Assembly (NCBI RefSeq): GCF_003852405.1
Contig: NZ_QAJM01000014.1
Location: 329,181 to 393,180 of the forward strand
Direction of reading: 5' to 3'
DNA length: 64,000 nucleotides
From: Pseudomonas sp. KBW05
GTDB taxonomy: Bacteria; Pseudomonadota; Gammaproteobacteria; Pseudomonadales; Pseudomonadaceae
Part shown: piece after piece, positions 27,529-36,739 of the stretch
Numbering within the stretch: the first letter of the stretch is position 1
Layout: the number at the start of each line of letters is the position of its first letter
Translations under genes and position numbers: made by a program
The notes under the pieces: generated by a model
Databases searched by the model: none
What the model saw: the letters and a program-made list of their open reading frames with translations, nothing else
Told to the model about the DNA's origin: nothing

Positions 27529-28344
27529 TTAGCGAGCAGCGCCCAGTTGGCCTTTCTCGTCAGAGAACACAATCTCCACCCGACGGTTCTGCGCCCTGCC
27601 CCGCTCGGACGCGTTGGCCTCTACCGGATACTGGTCGCCATACCCTTCGACCTGGATGCGTTTTTCATCGATCCCCAGGTCCACCAGCACATCGGCCACC
27701 GATTGCGCGCGGTCACGGGACAGTTTTACGTTTTCCTGCTCGCCACCGGTGCTGTCGGTGTAACCCTCGATACGCACCACGCGCTTGGGGTTCAGTTGCA
27801 GGAACTGGACGATTTTCAACACTGTGCGGTTCGCCGAGTTTTTCAGCTCCGCTTCGCCGGTATCAAACAGCACGTCGCCCAGGGTCATCACCAAACCGCG
27901 ATCGGTCTGGGTGGTGGTCAGGCTGGCGATCTGTTCTTCGAGCCATTTGCCCTGCTGCTGCACGCTGGTCAGCTTGTTTTCACGCAGGGCCAGTTGCAGG
28001 CGCTGGCGTTCCAGTTCGAGCTTGGCGCCACGTTCGGCGTTGAGCGCCTGCTCGGTGTGTTCGCGGGCGATGGCGCTGTAGCGCTGGCTCAGGTAAGCGT
28101 AATGCGCAACGTCGTTGCCGCTGCCCCAGTAGCTGGACAGGCGGTCGGCACGGGCCAGGGACTCGCCGGCACGGATCACATCCTTGGGCGCAAAACGCAG
28201 CACGTTGGCGTCTTCCTTGACCTTCTGGAAGTCGCTGCCCGCCTGCTGCAACGCCTGCTCACTGTTGGGATGGCTGGCACAACCGCCCAGCACTGCGCTA
28301 CTCACCAGCAACGCGCAGCTCAGACCACGGATCAGCGGGCTCAT
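27529..28344 (-). CDS. OmpA-family lipoprotein
   Basis: 271 residues. A lipoprotein signal (SAVLGGC, lipidated Cys at about 22) is followed by a helical, coiled-coil-rich middle and a C-terminal OmpA peptidoglycan-binding domain: VLFDTGEAELKN, EGYTDSTGGEQENVKLSRDRAQSV and GYGDQYPVEANASERGRAQNRRVEI. It would anchor the outer membrane to peptidoglycan. It overlaps the DUF4398 lipoprotein gene by four bases; the two are a conserved Pseudomonas pair. Confidence 0.92.
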   Translation of the reverse strand: MSPLIRGLSCALLVSSAVLGGCASHPNSEQALQQAGSDFQKVKEDANVLRFAPKDVIRAGESLARADRLSSYWGSGNDVAHYAYLSQRYSAIAREHTEQALNAERGAKLELERQRLQLALRENKLTSVQQQGKWLEEQIASLTTTQTDRGLVMTLGDVLFDTGEAELKNSANRTVLKIVQFLQLNPKRVVRIEGYTDSTGGEQENVKLSRDRAQSVADVLVDLGIDEKRIQVEGYGDQYPVEANASERGRAQNRRVEIVFSDEKGQLGAAR

Positions 28345-28703
28345 TGGGCTTCTCCCAACTGCAGCTGTTTGCGCAGGCGCGTGATGCGGGTGTTAAGCAC
28401 GTTCAACTGCTCCTGGCTCTTGCGGGTCAGCACTTGGGCTTCGGCCAGGCGCGCATCCAGTTCAGCTTGTTCGGCACGCATGCGTGCGTTTTTGTAGGAC
28501 TCATCGGCCATGCTGCCCTGGGCCCGTGCAAACTTGGCTTCGGCCAGTTTCAGTTCAGGCGATTCATCCGCGTTGGCACCCACGGCACTGGCTTGTTCCA
28601 GGGCTTGCTGGGTGAGGCGCATTTGTTCAATCGGCGCAGGATCGCTCGCACATCCCGCCAGGGCGGCGACGGCGAGGGCCGCGAAAAGAGGTCGAAGAGT
28701 CAC
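28341..28703 (-). CDS. DUF4398 domain lipoprotein
   Basis: 120 residues from GTG 28703 with AAGGA six bases upstream. The lipobox is LAGC (Cys at about 18). The rest is one long alpha-helical, charged stretch (ELKLAEAKFARAQG, RAEQAELDARLAEAQVL) as in DUF4398. Co-translated with the OmpA-like partner; probably an outer-membrane-attached helical partner. Function unknown. Confidence 0.87.
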   Translation of the reverse strand: MTLRPLFAALAVAALAGCASDPAPIEQMRLTQQALEQASAVGANADESPELKLAEAKFARAQGSMADESYKNARMRAEQAELDARLAEAQVLTRKSQEQLNVLNTRITRLRKQLQLGEAQ

Positions 28704-28712
28704 TGAAAATCC

Positions 28713-29528
28713 TTACTTTGCTGGGGTGCCGACAGGTTGCTGCAATTGCGCTTTCCAACGTTCCAGATTGCTCTGCAACGCTGCTTGCGCCACACCGGAG
28801 GCCGACAATTCTGTCATCTTTTTGGCCAACTGTCCGCGCAGCCACGGATCATTGCAGGCGGAGTTGTGGGAAATCGCCAGGTAGAGGCCGGGCTGATCGA
28901 CCGGCACTTCGCGCGCGATCAAGTCATTGCTCATCCCCAGGGTCTGGGCCATGGCCATGCCGGAGTAACGTCCGGCGAGGACGTAGTCCACTTCGCCGAG
29001 CAGCAGTTTCTGGAAGGCCGGCGTCAAGCTGGGCAAGCGTTGCAGGGTGAGTTGCTGGCCGGCGAAGGTTTCGAAACCGGCGCTCAAGCGTGCACGCTCC
29101 GAGACCGCGCCCTTGTGCCCGTGCAGGTCGGCGGCGGTGGTGTAGGCCAGCGCCGAATCCTTGCGTGTCCACACCAGGTAATCGGTCTGCACCAGCGCCG
29201 GGTGGATGTAGTCGAGGGTGTCCAATTCGCCCAGGTTCAGCGGCGCATCGGCGAGGATGTCCATGCGCCCGCTGCGCACTTCGTCCAGGGCCAGGGAGCG
29301 TTTGCCGCCGTACAGCAGGTCAACCTTGAGGCCGAGGTCCTTGGCCACTTGCTGCAACACATCGGCGGTGGCACCGATCAGGCGCGTGGGGTCTTGGGGG
29401 GCGCGCCAGAGCAAGGGCGGTGCGTCCGGGCTGCCGGTAATGACCAGGCGTTCGCATTTGCCGGCGGCCAGCGTCAGGCCTGGCAGCAGCGTGAGGCCCA
29501 GCAGTACAGTCCAGCGACGCAATTCCAT
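28713..29528 (-). CDS. Periplasmic solute-binding protein (family 3-like)
   Basis: 271 residues from ATG 29528 with GGAGAG upstream; an in-frame extension reaching 29705 overlaps etfA and is unlikely. A signal peptide (about 1-22) precedes a SBP_bac_3-like fold: VITGSPDAPPL, VLQQVAKDLGLKVDLLYG, SGRMDILADAP and GEVDYVLAGRYSG. No transporter genes are adjacent, so it may be a sensor-like or orphan binding protein. It lies just upstream of the DUF4398-OmpA pair (nine-base gap) and is probably co-transcribed with it. Confidence 0.85.
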   Translation of the reverse strand: MELRRWTVLLGLTLLPGLTLAAGKCERLVITGSPDAPPLLWRAPQDPTRLIGATADVLQQVAKDLGLKVDLLYGGKRSLALDEVRSGRMDILADAPLNLGELDTLDYIHPALVQTDYLVWTRKDSALAYTTAADLHGHKGAVSERARLSAGFETFAGQQLTLQRLPSLTPAFQKLLLGEVDYVLAGRYSGMAMAQTLGMSNDLIAREVPVDQPGLYLAISHNSACNDPWLRGQLAKKMTELSASGVAQAALQSNLERWKAQLQQPVGTPAK

Positions 29529-29550
29529 GGGGAAGCTCTCCAGCAAGTCA

Positions 29551-29579
29551 AAAAAAAGCCCGGTCACAAGGACCGGGCT
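29551..29579 (-). terminator. Terminator of the etfBA operon
   Basis: AGCCCGGTC/GACCGGGCT nine-bp stem followed on the minus strand by seven T, 22 bases after the etfA stop codon. Confidence 0.92.
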
Positions 29580-29601
29580 CTTTATAAGTGAAGCGGCTGG
29601 A

Positions 29602-30531
29602 TTAGACCAGCTTCTCCAACTCAGGTACGGCTTCGAACAAGTCCGCGACCAGGCCGTAGTCAGCCACCTGGAAGATCGGTGCTTCTTCGTCCTTGTTGAT
29701 CGCAACGATCACTTTGGAGTCTTTCATACCGGCCAAGTGCTGGATCGCGCCGGAGATACCGACCGCGATGTACAGCTGTGGCGCAACGATCTTGCCGGTC
29801 TGGCCGACCTGCATGTCGTTGGGTACGAAACCTGCGTCGACGGCCGCGCGGGAAGCGCCGACCGCAGCGCCCAGCTTGTCGGCCAGGGCGTACAGGTGCT
29901 TGAAGTTGTCACCGTTCTGCATGCCACGGCCGCCGGAAACGACGATCTTGGCAGCGGTCAGCTCAGGACGATCCGACTTGGCCAGCTCTTCGCCAACAAA
30001 GCTGGAGGTGCCAGCGTCGTGGGCAGCGGCGACGGCTTCAACGGCAGCCGAACCACCTTCGGCGGCAACCGGGTCGAAACCGGTGGCACGCACGGTGATG
30101 ACTTTGACCGAAGCGGTCGATTGCACGGTGGCAATGGCGTTACCGGCGTAGATCGGGCGCTTGAAGGTGTCAGCGCTTTCAACCGAGATGATCTCGGAGA
30201 TCTGGTCAACGTCCAGCTGCGCGGCAACGCGTGGCAGGATGTTTTTGCCGTTGGAAGTGGCGGCAGCCAGGATGTGGCTGTAGCCAGCGCCAAGCTCTGC
30301 AATCAGCGGCGCGACGTTTTCCGGCAGCTGGTGAGCGTACGCGGCGTTGTCGGCCAGCAGTACCTTGCTCACGCCAGCGATTTTCGCGGCGGCTTCAGCC
30401 ACGGCGCCAGCGCCTTGGCCGGCAACCAGCACGTGAATATCGCCACCGATTTTGGCGGCAGCAGCCACGGTGTTCAGGGTGGCCGGGGCCACAACCTTGT
30501 TGTCGTGTTCAGCGATTACCAAGATAGTCAT
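29602..30531 (-). CDS. etfA: Electron transfer flavoprotein subunit alpha
   Basis: 309 residues. The N-terminal alpha/beta domain is followed by the FAD-binding C-terminal domain with [52 protein letters not shown] and [16 protein letters not shown], the ETF-alpha signature. With EtfB it accepts electrons from acyl-CoA and other dehydrogenases and passes them to ETF-ubiquinone oxidoreductase, which is encoded divergently at 31.8 kb. The start codon is two bases after the etfB stop. Confidence 0.97.
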   Translation of the reverse strand: MTILVIAEHDNKVVAPATLNTVAAAAKIGGDIHVLVAGQGAGAVAEAAAKIAGVSKVLLADNAAYAHQLPENVAPLIAELGAGYSHILAAATSNGKNILPRVAAQLDVDQISEIISVESADTFKRPIYAGNAIATVQSTASVKVITVRATGFDPVAAEGGSAAVEAVAAAHDAGTSSFVGEELAKSDRPELTAAKIVVSGGRGMQNGDNFKHLYALADKLGAAVGASRAAVDAGFVPNDMQVGQTGKIVAPQLYIAVGISGAIQHLAGMKDSKVIVAINKDEEAPIFQVADYGLVADLFEAVPELEKLV

Positions 30532-30533
30532 TT

Positions 30534-31283
30534 TTAGATTACCTTCGCTTCGTTTTTCAGTTTCTCGACCAGTTCAGCCACCGACTTGACCTTGATGCCC
30601 GCGCTGCGGGCAGCCGGTGCTTCAACTTTTACAGTCTTGTTGGTGGAGGCGGTGGAAACGCCCAAAGCTTCAGGAGTAACCGACTCAAGCGGCTTCTTCT
30701 TGGCTTTCATGATGTTTGGCAGGGACGCGTAGCGCGGCTCGTTCAAACGCAGGTCGGTGGTGACGATGGCCGGCAGTTTCAGGGAAACGGTCTGGGCGCC
30801 GCCGTCGATTTCACGGGTGACCGCTACGCTGTCGCCGCTCACTTCAACCTTGGACGCGAAGGTGCCCTGGCCGTAACCGGTCAGTGCAGCCAGCATCTGG
30901 CCAGTCTGGTTGTTGTCGCTGTCGATGGCTTGTTTGCCCAGGATCACCAGCTGAGGCTGTTCCTTGTCGACAACGGCCTTGAGCAGCTTGGCCACGGCCA
31001 GGGAGGTCAGGTCTTCGGCAGACTCAACCAGGATGGCGCGGTCGGCACCCAGTGCCAGGGCGGTACGCAGCTGCTCTTGAGCAGTGGTAGGACCGATGGA
31101 AACCACGACGATTTCAGTTGCCACGCCTTTTTCTTTCAGGCGTACGGCTTCTTCCACGGCGATTTCACAGAAAGGGTTCATCGACATCTTGACGTTAGCA
31201 AGATCGACGCCGGAATTGTCCGCCTTGACGCGAACTTTCACGTTGTAATCGACAACGCGTTTGACAGCTACAAGAACCTTCAT
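30534..31283 (-). CDS. etfB: Electron transfer flavoprotein subunit beta
   Basis: 249 residues with the ETF-beta opening [19 protein letters not shown], the AMP-binding region and the recognition-loop area ([68 protein letters not shown]). First gene of the etfBA operon. Its upstream region is shared with ETF-QO and contains a probable PsrA site, so the whole electron-transfer branch may respond to fatty acids. Confidence 0.97.
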   Translation of the reverse strand: MKVLVAVKRVVDYNVKVRVKADNSGVDLANVKMSMNPFCEIAVEEAVRLKEKGVATEIVVVSIGPTTAQEQLRTALALGADRAILVESAEDLTSLAVAKLLKAVVDKEQPQLVILGKQAIDSDNNQTGQMLAALTGYGQGTFASKVEVSGDSVAVTREIDGGAQTVSLKLPAIVTTDLRLNEPRYASLPNIMKAKKKPLESVTPEALGVSTASTNKTVKVEAPAARSAGIKVKSVAELVEKLKNEAKVI

Positions 31284-31640
31284 GGATTCCTCGTTACTCT
31301 CCGGTGAAAAGAAAGTCGCCTAGGCGAACCTGGCGGTTGATGCTCATCGGCACACAAGGGCACCTCCAAAACCTTCGGCTGTGACCTTGCTCACGGGAAG
31401 TGATGACCGTTCGTCAGTGGTGACTGAGAGGTCATTCTTTATCGCGGCGTGTAAACTGCGCGCCATCATTTGGGCACGCATGCCTTTTGCCTGTCTTTGG
31501 ACGTGCTCTTGAAACCCGCTGTCTGCCTACGGTAAGCGCAAAACCGACCGTATATTGACCGGAACGCCTATTCTGGTCAATACGCCAAAATAGCCAGTCA
31601 TAAGCCGCGTTGCTTTGATTTACCTAGCCTGCGGCCAATT

Positions 31641-31655
31641 CAAACAAACGTTTGT
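31641..31655. promoter_or_regulatory. Probable PsrA operator
   Basis: CAAAC-AAAC-GTTTG at 31641-31654 fits the PsrA consensus (C/G)AAAC-N2-4-GTTTG(C/G), and ACAAACGTTTGT (31644-31655) is a perfect palindrome. It abuts the -35 of the ETF-QO promoter. In P. aeruginosa, PsrA targets include PA2952-PA2951 and PA2953, the equivalents of these genes. Confidence 0.75.
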
Positions 31656-31656
31656 A

Positions 31657-31685
31657 TTGGACGCTAGCAGTGGTCTATATATAAT
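31657..31685 (+). promoter_or_regulatory. Sigma-70-type promoter of ETF-QO
   Basis: TTGGAC (31657-31662), 17-base spacer, TATAAT (31680-31685), about 105 bases before the GTG start. The PsrA-like operator lies immediately upstream. Confidence 0.78.
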
Positions 31686-31789
31686 GCGCCACCTAGAGAG
31701 AAAGGTGGGTCGGGCCTTCGCGCCAGACGACACCAAACCTCCACCCCATTAGAAAAAAAGCCTGTTGAGCCTTGAGTAGGAGATAACCT

Positions 31790-33454
31790 GTGGAACGCGA
31801 ATACATGGAATTCGACGTGGTCATCGTCGGCGCTGGCCCGGCGGGCCTGTCTGCCGCCTGCCGACTGAAGCAGAAGGCCGCCGAAGCCGGTAAGGAAATC
31901 AGCGTCTGCGTGGTCGAGAAAGGCTCCGAAGTCGGCGCACACATCCTCTCCGGTGCGGTGTTTGAACCCCGGGCCCTGAACGAATTGTTCCCGGACTGGA
32001 AAGAACTCGGCGCCCCGCTCAACACCCCCGTGGTGCGCGATGACATCTATGTACTGCGCAGCCCCGAAGCCTCCACCAAGGTTCCCGACTTCTTTGTGCC
32101 CAAGACCATGCACAACGAAGGCAACTACATCATCTCCCTGGGCAACCTGTGCCGCTGGCTGGCCCAGCAGGCCGAGAACCTGGGCGTGGAAGTCTACCCA
32201 GGCTTCGCCGCCCAGGAAGCGCTGTTCGACGAAAACGGCGTGGTACGCGGGATCATCACCGGTGACCTCGGCGTCGACCGCGAAGGCAATCCGAAAGAAG
32301 GCGTGTACACCCCAGGCATGGAGCTGCGTGGCAAGTACACGCTGTTCGCCGAAGGCTGCCGCGGCCACATCGGCAAGCAACTGATCCAGCGTTTCAACCT
32401 GGACAGCGACGCCGACGCCCAGCACTACGGCATCGGCCTGAAAGAAATCTGGGAAATCGACCCGGCCAAGCATCAGCCAGGCCTGGTGGTGCACACCGCC
32501 GGCTGGCCGCTGGACATCATGAGCGCCGAAAACACCGGTGGCTCGTTCCTCTATCACCTGGAAAACAACCAGGTGGTCGTGGGCCTGATCGTCGACCTGT
32601 CCTACAGCAACACCTTCCTGTCGCCGTTCGACGAGTTCCAGCGCCTCAAGCATCACCCGGTGCTGGCCCAGTACCTGGAAGGCGGCAAGCGCATCAGCTA
32701 CGGCGCCCGCGCCATCTGCAAAGGCGGCCTGAACTCGCTGCCGAAGATGGTCTTCAACGGCGGCGCGCTGATCGGTTGCGACCTCGGCACCCTGAACTTC
32801 GCCAAGATCAAGGGCAGCCACACCGCGATGAAGTCCGGCATGCTCGCTGCCGACGCCGTGGCCGACCGCCTGTTCGCCGACTCCGAGGGCGGTGACGAAC
32901 TGACCGCTTACGTCGAGAGTTTCAAATCCAGCTGGTTGTACGAAGAACTGTTCGCCAGCCGCAACTTCGGCCCGGCGATGCACAAGTTCGGCCCGATCAT
33001 CGGCGCCGGCTTCAACTGGTTCGACCAGAACATCCTCGGCGGCAAGATGCCGTTCACCTTGCACGACACCAAGCCGGACTACGCCTGCTTGAAGCTTGCG
33101 AAAGACAGCCAGAAGATCGACTACCCGAAACCCGACGGCAAGCTGAGCTTCGACAAGCTGAGCTCGGTGTTCCTCTCCAGCACCAACCATGAAGAAGAGC
33201 AGCCGTGCCACTTGAAGTTGAAAGACCCGAGCATCCCGATCGGCACCAACCTGCCGCTCTACGATGAACCGGCGCAGCGCTACTGCCCGGCCGGCGTGTA
33301 TGAGGTGATCACCAAGGAAGATGGCGAGAAGCGCTTCCAGATCAACGCCCAGAACTGCGTGCACTGCAAGACCTGTGACATCAAGGACCCTTCGCAGAAC
33401 ATCACGTGGGTTACGCCGGAAGGCGCGGGTGGGCCGACTTACCCGAATATGTAA
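31790..33454 (+). CDS. Electron transfer flavoprotein-ubiquinone oxidoreductase
   Basis: 554 residues from GTG 31790, with TAGGAG seven bases upstream. FAD-binding motif VIVGAGPAGLSAACRL is at the N-terminus; the middle carries the ubiquinone/membrane-associated region (GGCDLGTLNFAKIKGSHTAMKSG-like context). The C-terminal 4Fe-4S domain has CPAGVYEV, NCVHCKTCDIKDP and a final GGPTYP. It takes electrons from ETF (EtfAB, encoded divergently) and reduces ubiquinone on the inner membrane. Complete length for the family. Confidence 0.96.
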   Translation: MEREYMEFDVVIVGAGPAGLSAACRLKQKAAEAGKEISVCVVEKGSEVGAHILSGAVFEPRALNELFPDWKELGAPLNTPVVRDDIYVLRSPEASTKVPDFFVPKTMHNEGNYIISLGNLCRWLAQQAENLGVEVYPGFAAQEALFDENGVVRGIITGDLGVDREGNPKEGVYTPGMELRGKYTLFAEGCRGHIGKQLIQRFNLDSDADAQHYGIGLKEIWEIDPAKHQPGLVVHTAGWPLDIMSAENTGGSFLYHLENNQVVVGLIVDLSYSNTFLSPFDEFQRLKHHPVLAQYLEGGKRISYGARAICKGGLNSLPKMVFNGGALIGCDLGTLNFAKIKGSHTAMKSGMLAADAVADRLFADSEGGDELTAYVESFKSSWLYEELFASRNFGPAMHKFGPIIGAGFNWFDQNILGGKMPFTLHDTKPDYACLKLAKDSQKIDYPKPDGKLSFDKLSSVFLSSTNHEEEQPCHLKLKDPSIPIGTNLPLYDEPAQRYCPAGVYEVITKEDGEKRFQINAQNCVHCKTCDIKDPSQNITWVTPEGAGGPTYPNM

Positions 33455-33458
33455 GCCC

Positions 33459-33491
33459 AAAAAAAGGCTCCCAGATGGGAGCCTTTTTTTA
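33459..33491 (+). terminator. Rho-independent terminator of ETF-QO
   Basis: AAAAAGGCTCCC - AGAT - GGGAGCCTTTTT followed by more T, starting four bases after the stop codon. Confidence 0.93.
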
Positions 33492-33514
33492 TAGCTGACA
33501 CAACGCGTGTCAAT

Positions 33515-33603
33515 TGTGGGAGCTGGCTTGCCTGCGATAGCGGTGTATCAGTACCCGATATGTGGCTGACCCACCGCTATCGCAGGCAAGCCAGCTCCCA
33601 CAT
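33515..33603. repeat. REP/REPIN inverted pair (GCTGGC class)
   Basis: Inverted GGGAGCTGGCTTGCCTGCGA cores extended by TAGCGGTG, enclosing about 25 bases, between the ETF-QO terminator and the convergent AraC gene. Confidence 0.88.
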
Positions 33604-33626
33604 TGACCGTGTTGAGCCAGCAAGAC

Positions 33627-34520
33627 CTACGCCGCCCGCTCTTCGCCGGGGTTGCGCTCGAAGTAGCGCTTATATTCGCGGCTGAACTGCGACGTACTCT
33701 GATACCCCACACTGTGCGCCGCCTGCGCCACGCCCATCCCCTCCACCAGCAGCAACTGCTGCGCCTTCAACAACCGCAGACGCTTCAGATACTGCACCGG
33801 CGACAACAACGTGCAGCGCTTGAAATGCTCATGAAAGGTCGACGCACTCATGTGCGCATACCCGGCCAACGTCTCGATATTCAGCGGCTCGTCGAAATGC
33901 GCATGCAGGTGGTTCAACGACGTGGCAATCCGCGAAAACTGCCCTTGCTGCTCCACCAACGCGCGCAACACATCCGCCTGCGGCCCGCGCAGCGCGGTGA
34001 ACAACAATTCACGCACCCGCGCCGGGCCCATGATCCGGCTTTCCAGCGGATCGTGCAGGCACTGCAACAGCCGCTCGACGCAGCCGCGCATGGCATCATC
34101 AAGCACCACTGAGCTCATCGACTCCAACGTCTGCGCCGTCGGCGGCGGCCCGGCCTGAATGCCCATGGCCATCACCAACTCGCCCAATACCACGCGGTCG
34201 ATGCCCACCGTCACCCCGTACAGCGGCGCGTCCGGCGCCATGGCAAACGTCTCGCACTCGAACGGCACCGGCATGGCCTGGATCAGGTAATGCCCGGCGC
34301 CATACTCCAGCGTGCGCGGGCCCAGATAGGCGAGTTTGCTGCCCTGGGCCACGAACATCAGGCTCGGCTCATAGATCTGCGGCCCGCGTGCCACATCGCA
34401 ACTGGCGCGCAACACCTTCACGCCCGGCAGGTTCGTCGGGGAGAAACCGTCGCAGGGCGTCAGCCCCTCGATCAAGGAGACCAGCGTGGCGTTGGCGTCG
34501 AGATGGCGGGTCAACAACAT
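33627..34520 (-). CDS. AraC-family regulator (AraC_N cupin type)
   Basis: 297 residues. The N-terminal part is the AraC_N domain typical of regulators of alcohol or aldehyde metabolism (GPRTLEYGAGHYLIQAMPVPFE). The C-terminal 100 residues hold two helix-turn-helix units: YAHMSASTFHEHFKR and AQAAHSVGYQSTSQFSREYKRYF. It is divergent from the zinc alcohol dehydrogenase gene at 34701, which is its probable target. Confidence 0.93.
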   Translation of the reverse strand: MLLTRHLDANATLVSLIEGLTPCDGFSPTNLPGVKVLRASCDVARGPQIYEPSLMFVAQGSKLAYLGPRTLEYGAGHYLIQAMPVPFECETFAMAPDAPLYGVTVGIDRVVLGELVMAMGIQAGPPPTAQTLESMSSVVLDDAMRGCVERLLQCLHDPLESRIMGPARVRELLFTALRGPQADVLRALVEQQGQFSRIATSLNHLHAHFDEPLNIETLAGYAHMSASTFHEHFKRCTLLSPVQYLKRLRLLKAQQLLLVEGMGVAQAAHSVGYQSTSQFSREYKRYFERNPGEERAA

Positions 34521-34700
34521 GGCAAAAAACTTCGCGAAAAAGGGATGAGAGCATCATCGCAGGTCTGGCGACACATAAATCCAAACACAGGGCACTCCCG
34601 GACGAATAGGCATGAGACTCGGAGCAATCGCCATGGCCGCACCCTGGCCCGGCGCGGAGAATGCGCCGCCTCTCCTGTGATTGTTTTTGCGAGGTTCCCC

Positions 34701-35753
34701 ATGTACACCGCCATCGGTTATGCCGCCCAGTCGGCCACCACTCCCCTCGCCCCCATGTCGTTCCAGCGCCGCAGCCCGCGCGTGGATGATGTGGCGATCG
34801 AGATCCTCTACTGCGGCGTGTGCCACTCCGACATCCACCAGGCACGCAACGAGTGGGGCATCGCCGTGTACCCGCTGATGCCGGGCCACGAGATCGTCGG
34901 CAAGGTCACCGCGGTCGGCGCCAATGTCACCGCGCATAAAGTCGGCGACCTGGTCGGTGTGGGCTGCATGGTCGATTCGTGCCGCCACTGCGACGCGTGC
35001 AAATCGGACCTGGAGCAATACTGCCTCGAAGGCCCGACCATGACCTACGCCACCCCGGACCGCGTCGACGGCAGCAACACCATGGGCGGCTACTCCGACA
35101 GCATCGTCGTCAGCGAGCACTTCGTGGTGAAGATCCCGGCCACGCTCGACCTGGCCAGCGCCGCGCCGATCCTCTGCGCAGGCGTGACTATGTACTCGCC
35201 GATCAAGCACTACGGGATCAAGGCCGGCGACAAAGTCGGTGTATTGGGCATGGGCGGCCTGGGCCATATGGGCATCAAGCTGGCCAAGGCGATTGGCGCT
35301 GAGGTGACCCTGTTCACCCGTTCCGCGAGCAAGGCCGAGGAAGGCCGTCGCCAGGGCGCCGACCATGTGATCGTGTCCACCGACGACGCGCAGATGCAAG
35401 CCGCTGCCGGGCAGTTCGATTTCCTGCTGGACACCATCCCGGTGCAGCACGACCTCAACCCTTACCTCGACGTGCTGCGTTTTGACGGTGTGCATATTTT
35501 GGTGGGCCTGATCGAACCGGTGGACCCACCGGTCAACGCCGCCAAGCTGATCCTCGGCCGCAAAGTGCTGGCCGGTTCGCTGATCGGTGGCATTGCCGAA
35601 ACCCAGGAAGTCCTGGATTTCTGCGCCGAACACGGCATCAGCTGCGACATCGAAATGCTCGACATCCGCAACATCAACGAAGCCTACAGCCGGATGATCG
35701 CCGGTGATGTGAAGTACCGCTTTGTCATCGACATGGCGACCCTGAAGGCCTGA
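34701..35753 (+). CDS. Zinc-dependent NAD(P) alcohol dehydrogenase (YahK/CAD-like)
   Basis: 350 residues with GAGG six bases upstream. Catalytic zinc ligands are in YCGVCHSDIH (Cys41) and GHEIVG (His63, Glu64); the structural zinc loop has four cysteines in CRHCDACKSDLEQYC. The dinucleotide motif is VLGMGGLGHMGIK. The sequence is close to the cinnamyl-alcohol/YahK subgroup that reduces aldehydes with NADPH. Divergent from the AraC-type regulator. Its stop codon abuts the convergent IclR gene. Confidence 0.93.
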   Translation: MYTAIGYAAQSATTPLAPMSFQRRSPRVDDVAIEILYCGVCHSDIHQARNEWGIAVYPLMPGHEIVGKVTAVGANVTAHKVGDLVGVGCMVDSCRHCDACKSDLEQYCLEGPTMTYATPDRVDGSNTMGGYSDSIVVSEHFVVKIPATLDLASAAPILCAGVTMYSPIKHYGIKAGDKVGVLGMGGLGHMGIKLAKAIGAEVTLFTRSASKAEEGRRQGADHVIVSTDDAQMQAAAGQFDFLLDTIPVQHDLNPYLDVLRFDGVHILVGLIEPVDPPVNAAKLILGRKVLAGSLIGGIAETQEVLDFCAEHGISCDIEMLDIRNINEAYSRMIAGDVKYRFVIDMATLKA

Positions 35754-36557
35754 TCAGGCCTTCGCGCCCAACTCCGCTGACAGCCGGGCTGCGACCTGTT
35801 TGATCACAGGGATCAGCTCGGCCATTTTTTCCAGCGGCATGTAGGGCACGGTACTGGCGATGCTGATGCCGGCGACAATTCGCCGGCTGGCATCGCGCAC
35901 CGGTGCCGCGACACAACGGATCGACGGTTCGTTGTCTTCCAGATCGAACGCAAAACCACCCACCACGTATTCGCGCATGCGCTGCTCGAACTGCGCCCAG
36001 GATTGCTCCGGGTGCTGCGGCCACTGCAGGCTTTTGCCGGCAGCCGGCTGGCTGACGTCGTACAGGCGCTGCCACTCGTCTACCGGGTCATCCAACAACA
36101 ACGCCTTGCCGATACCGGTGCGCGCCAGCGGCATGCGATGGCCGACCCGCGAGCGCATTTCCGGGCCGTTGCGGCCGGGGTTCTTGTGCAGGTAGAGCAC
36201 GTCGTCGTATTCGCGGATTGCCAGGTGGATGGTGTCACCGGTCAGCGCCGACAACTCGTCCAGGTACGGCACCGCCAGCGTCACCAATGGCAGTTCTTCA
36301 CGCGCCTGGAAACCCAGCTCGATCAGCTTCGGCCCCAACAGGTAACCGACTTGCGGCACCACGCGCAGGTAACGCTCCTCCACCAGGCAACTGGCCAGGC
36401 GGTGGGTGGTGCTGCGGGTGGTGCCGATGCGCTTGGCGATCTCTTTGAGATCCCGCGCACCGGCCGCCACCGCATGCACCACGCCCAGGCCACGGAGCAG
36501 GGTCTGGGTGCCGGTGGGGGCGGTGTCTTTGGTGGGGGTGGGGGCGTTTTCCTGCAT
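35754..36557 (-). CDS. IclR-family transcriptional regulator
   Basis: 267 residues. N-terminal winged helix (LLRGLGVVHAVAAGARDLKEIAKRIGTTRSTTHRLASCL) and C-terminal IclR effector domain (GLxxR-type AGISIASTVPYM, with VGHRMPLARTGIGKALL). It lies downstream of araH on the same strand beyond a REPIN, and might regulate the adjacent sugar transporter genes, which would be unusual but plausible for an oxidative arabinose pathway. Effector unknown. Confidence 0.92.
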   Translation of the reverse strand: MQENAPTPTKDTAPTGTQTLLRGLGVVHAVAAGARDLKEIAKRIGTTRSTTHRLASCLVEERYLRVVPQVGYLLGPKLIELGFQAREELPLVTLAVPYLDELSALTGDTIHLAIREYDDVLYLHKNPGRNGPEMRSRVGHRMPLARTGIGKALLLDDPVDEWQRLYDVSQPAAGKSLQWPQHPEQSWAQFEQRMREYVVGGFAFDLEDNEPSIRCVAAPVRDASRRIVAGISIASTVPYMPLEKMAELIPVIKQVAARLSAELGAKA

Positions 36558-36625
36558 GTCGGGCCTATAAGTGTGAAAGCGCGGGCATTATGGCAAAAGC
36601 TGAACCTGAGCACAGCGAAGATCAA

Positions 36626-36720
36626 AATGTGGGAGCGGGCTTGCTCGCGAATGCGGTGTGTCAGTCACCTGATGAGCTAGCTGGCCCACCGCATTCGCGA
36701 GCAAGCCCGCTCCCACATTT
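36626..36720. repeat. REP/REPIN inverted pair (GCGGGC class)
   Basis: Near-perfect inverted arms of AATGTGGGAGCGGGCTTGCT type extended through CGCGAATGCGGTG; spacer about 25 bases. Between IclR and araH. Confidence 0.9.
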
Positions 36721-36739
36721 AGTCCTCACATGGCATGGC

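Larger units (their letters stand above)
31284..31789. other. Divergent regulatory region between etfB and ETF-QO
   Basis: 506 bases without a gene. Apart from the operator and promoter listed separately, the part near etfB (31,284-31,600) must contain the etfBA promoter, which I could not pinpoint. Confidence 0.6.

Noticed and set aside
31664-33460. 598-codon minus-strand open frame opposite ETF-QO
   Set aside because: Antisense to an unmistakable conserved gene and of low-complexity composition.
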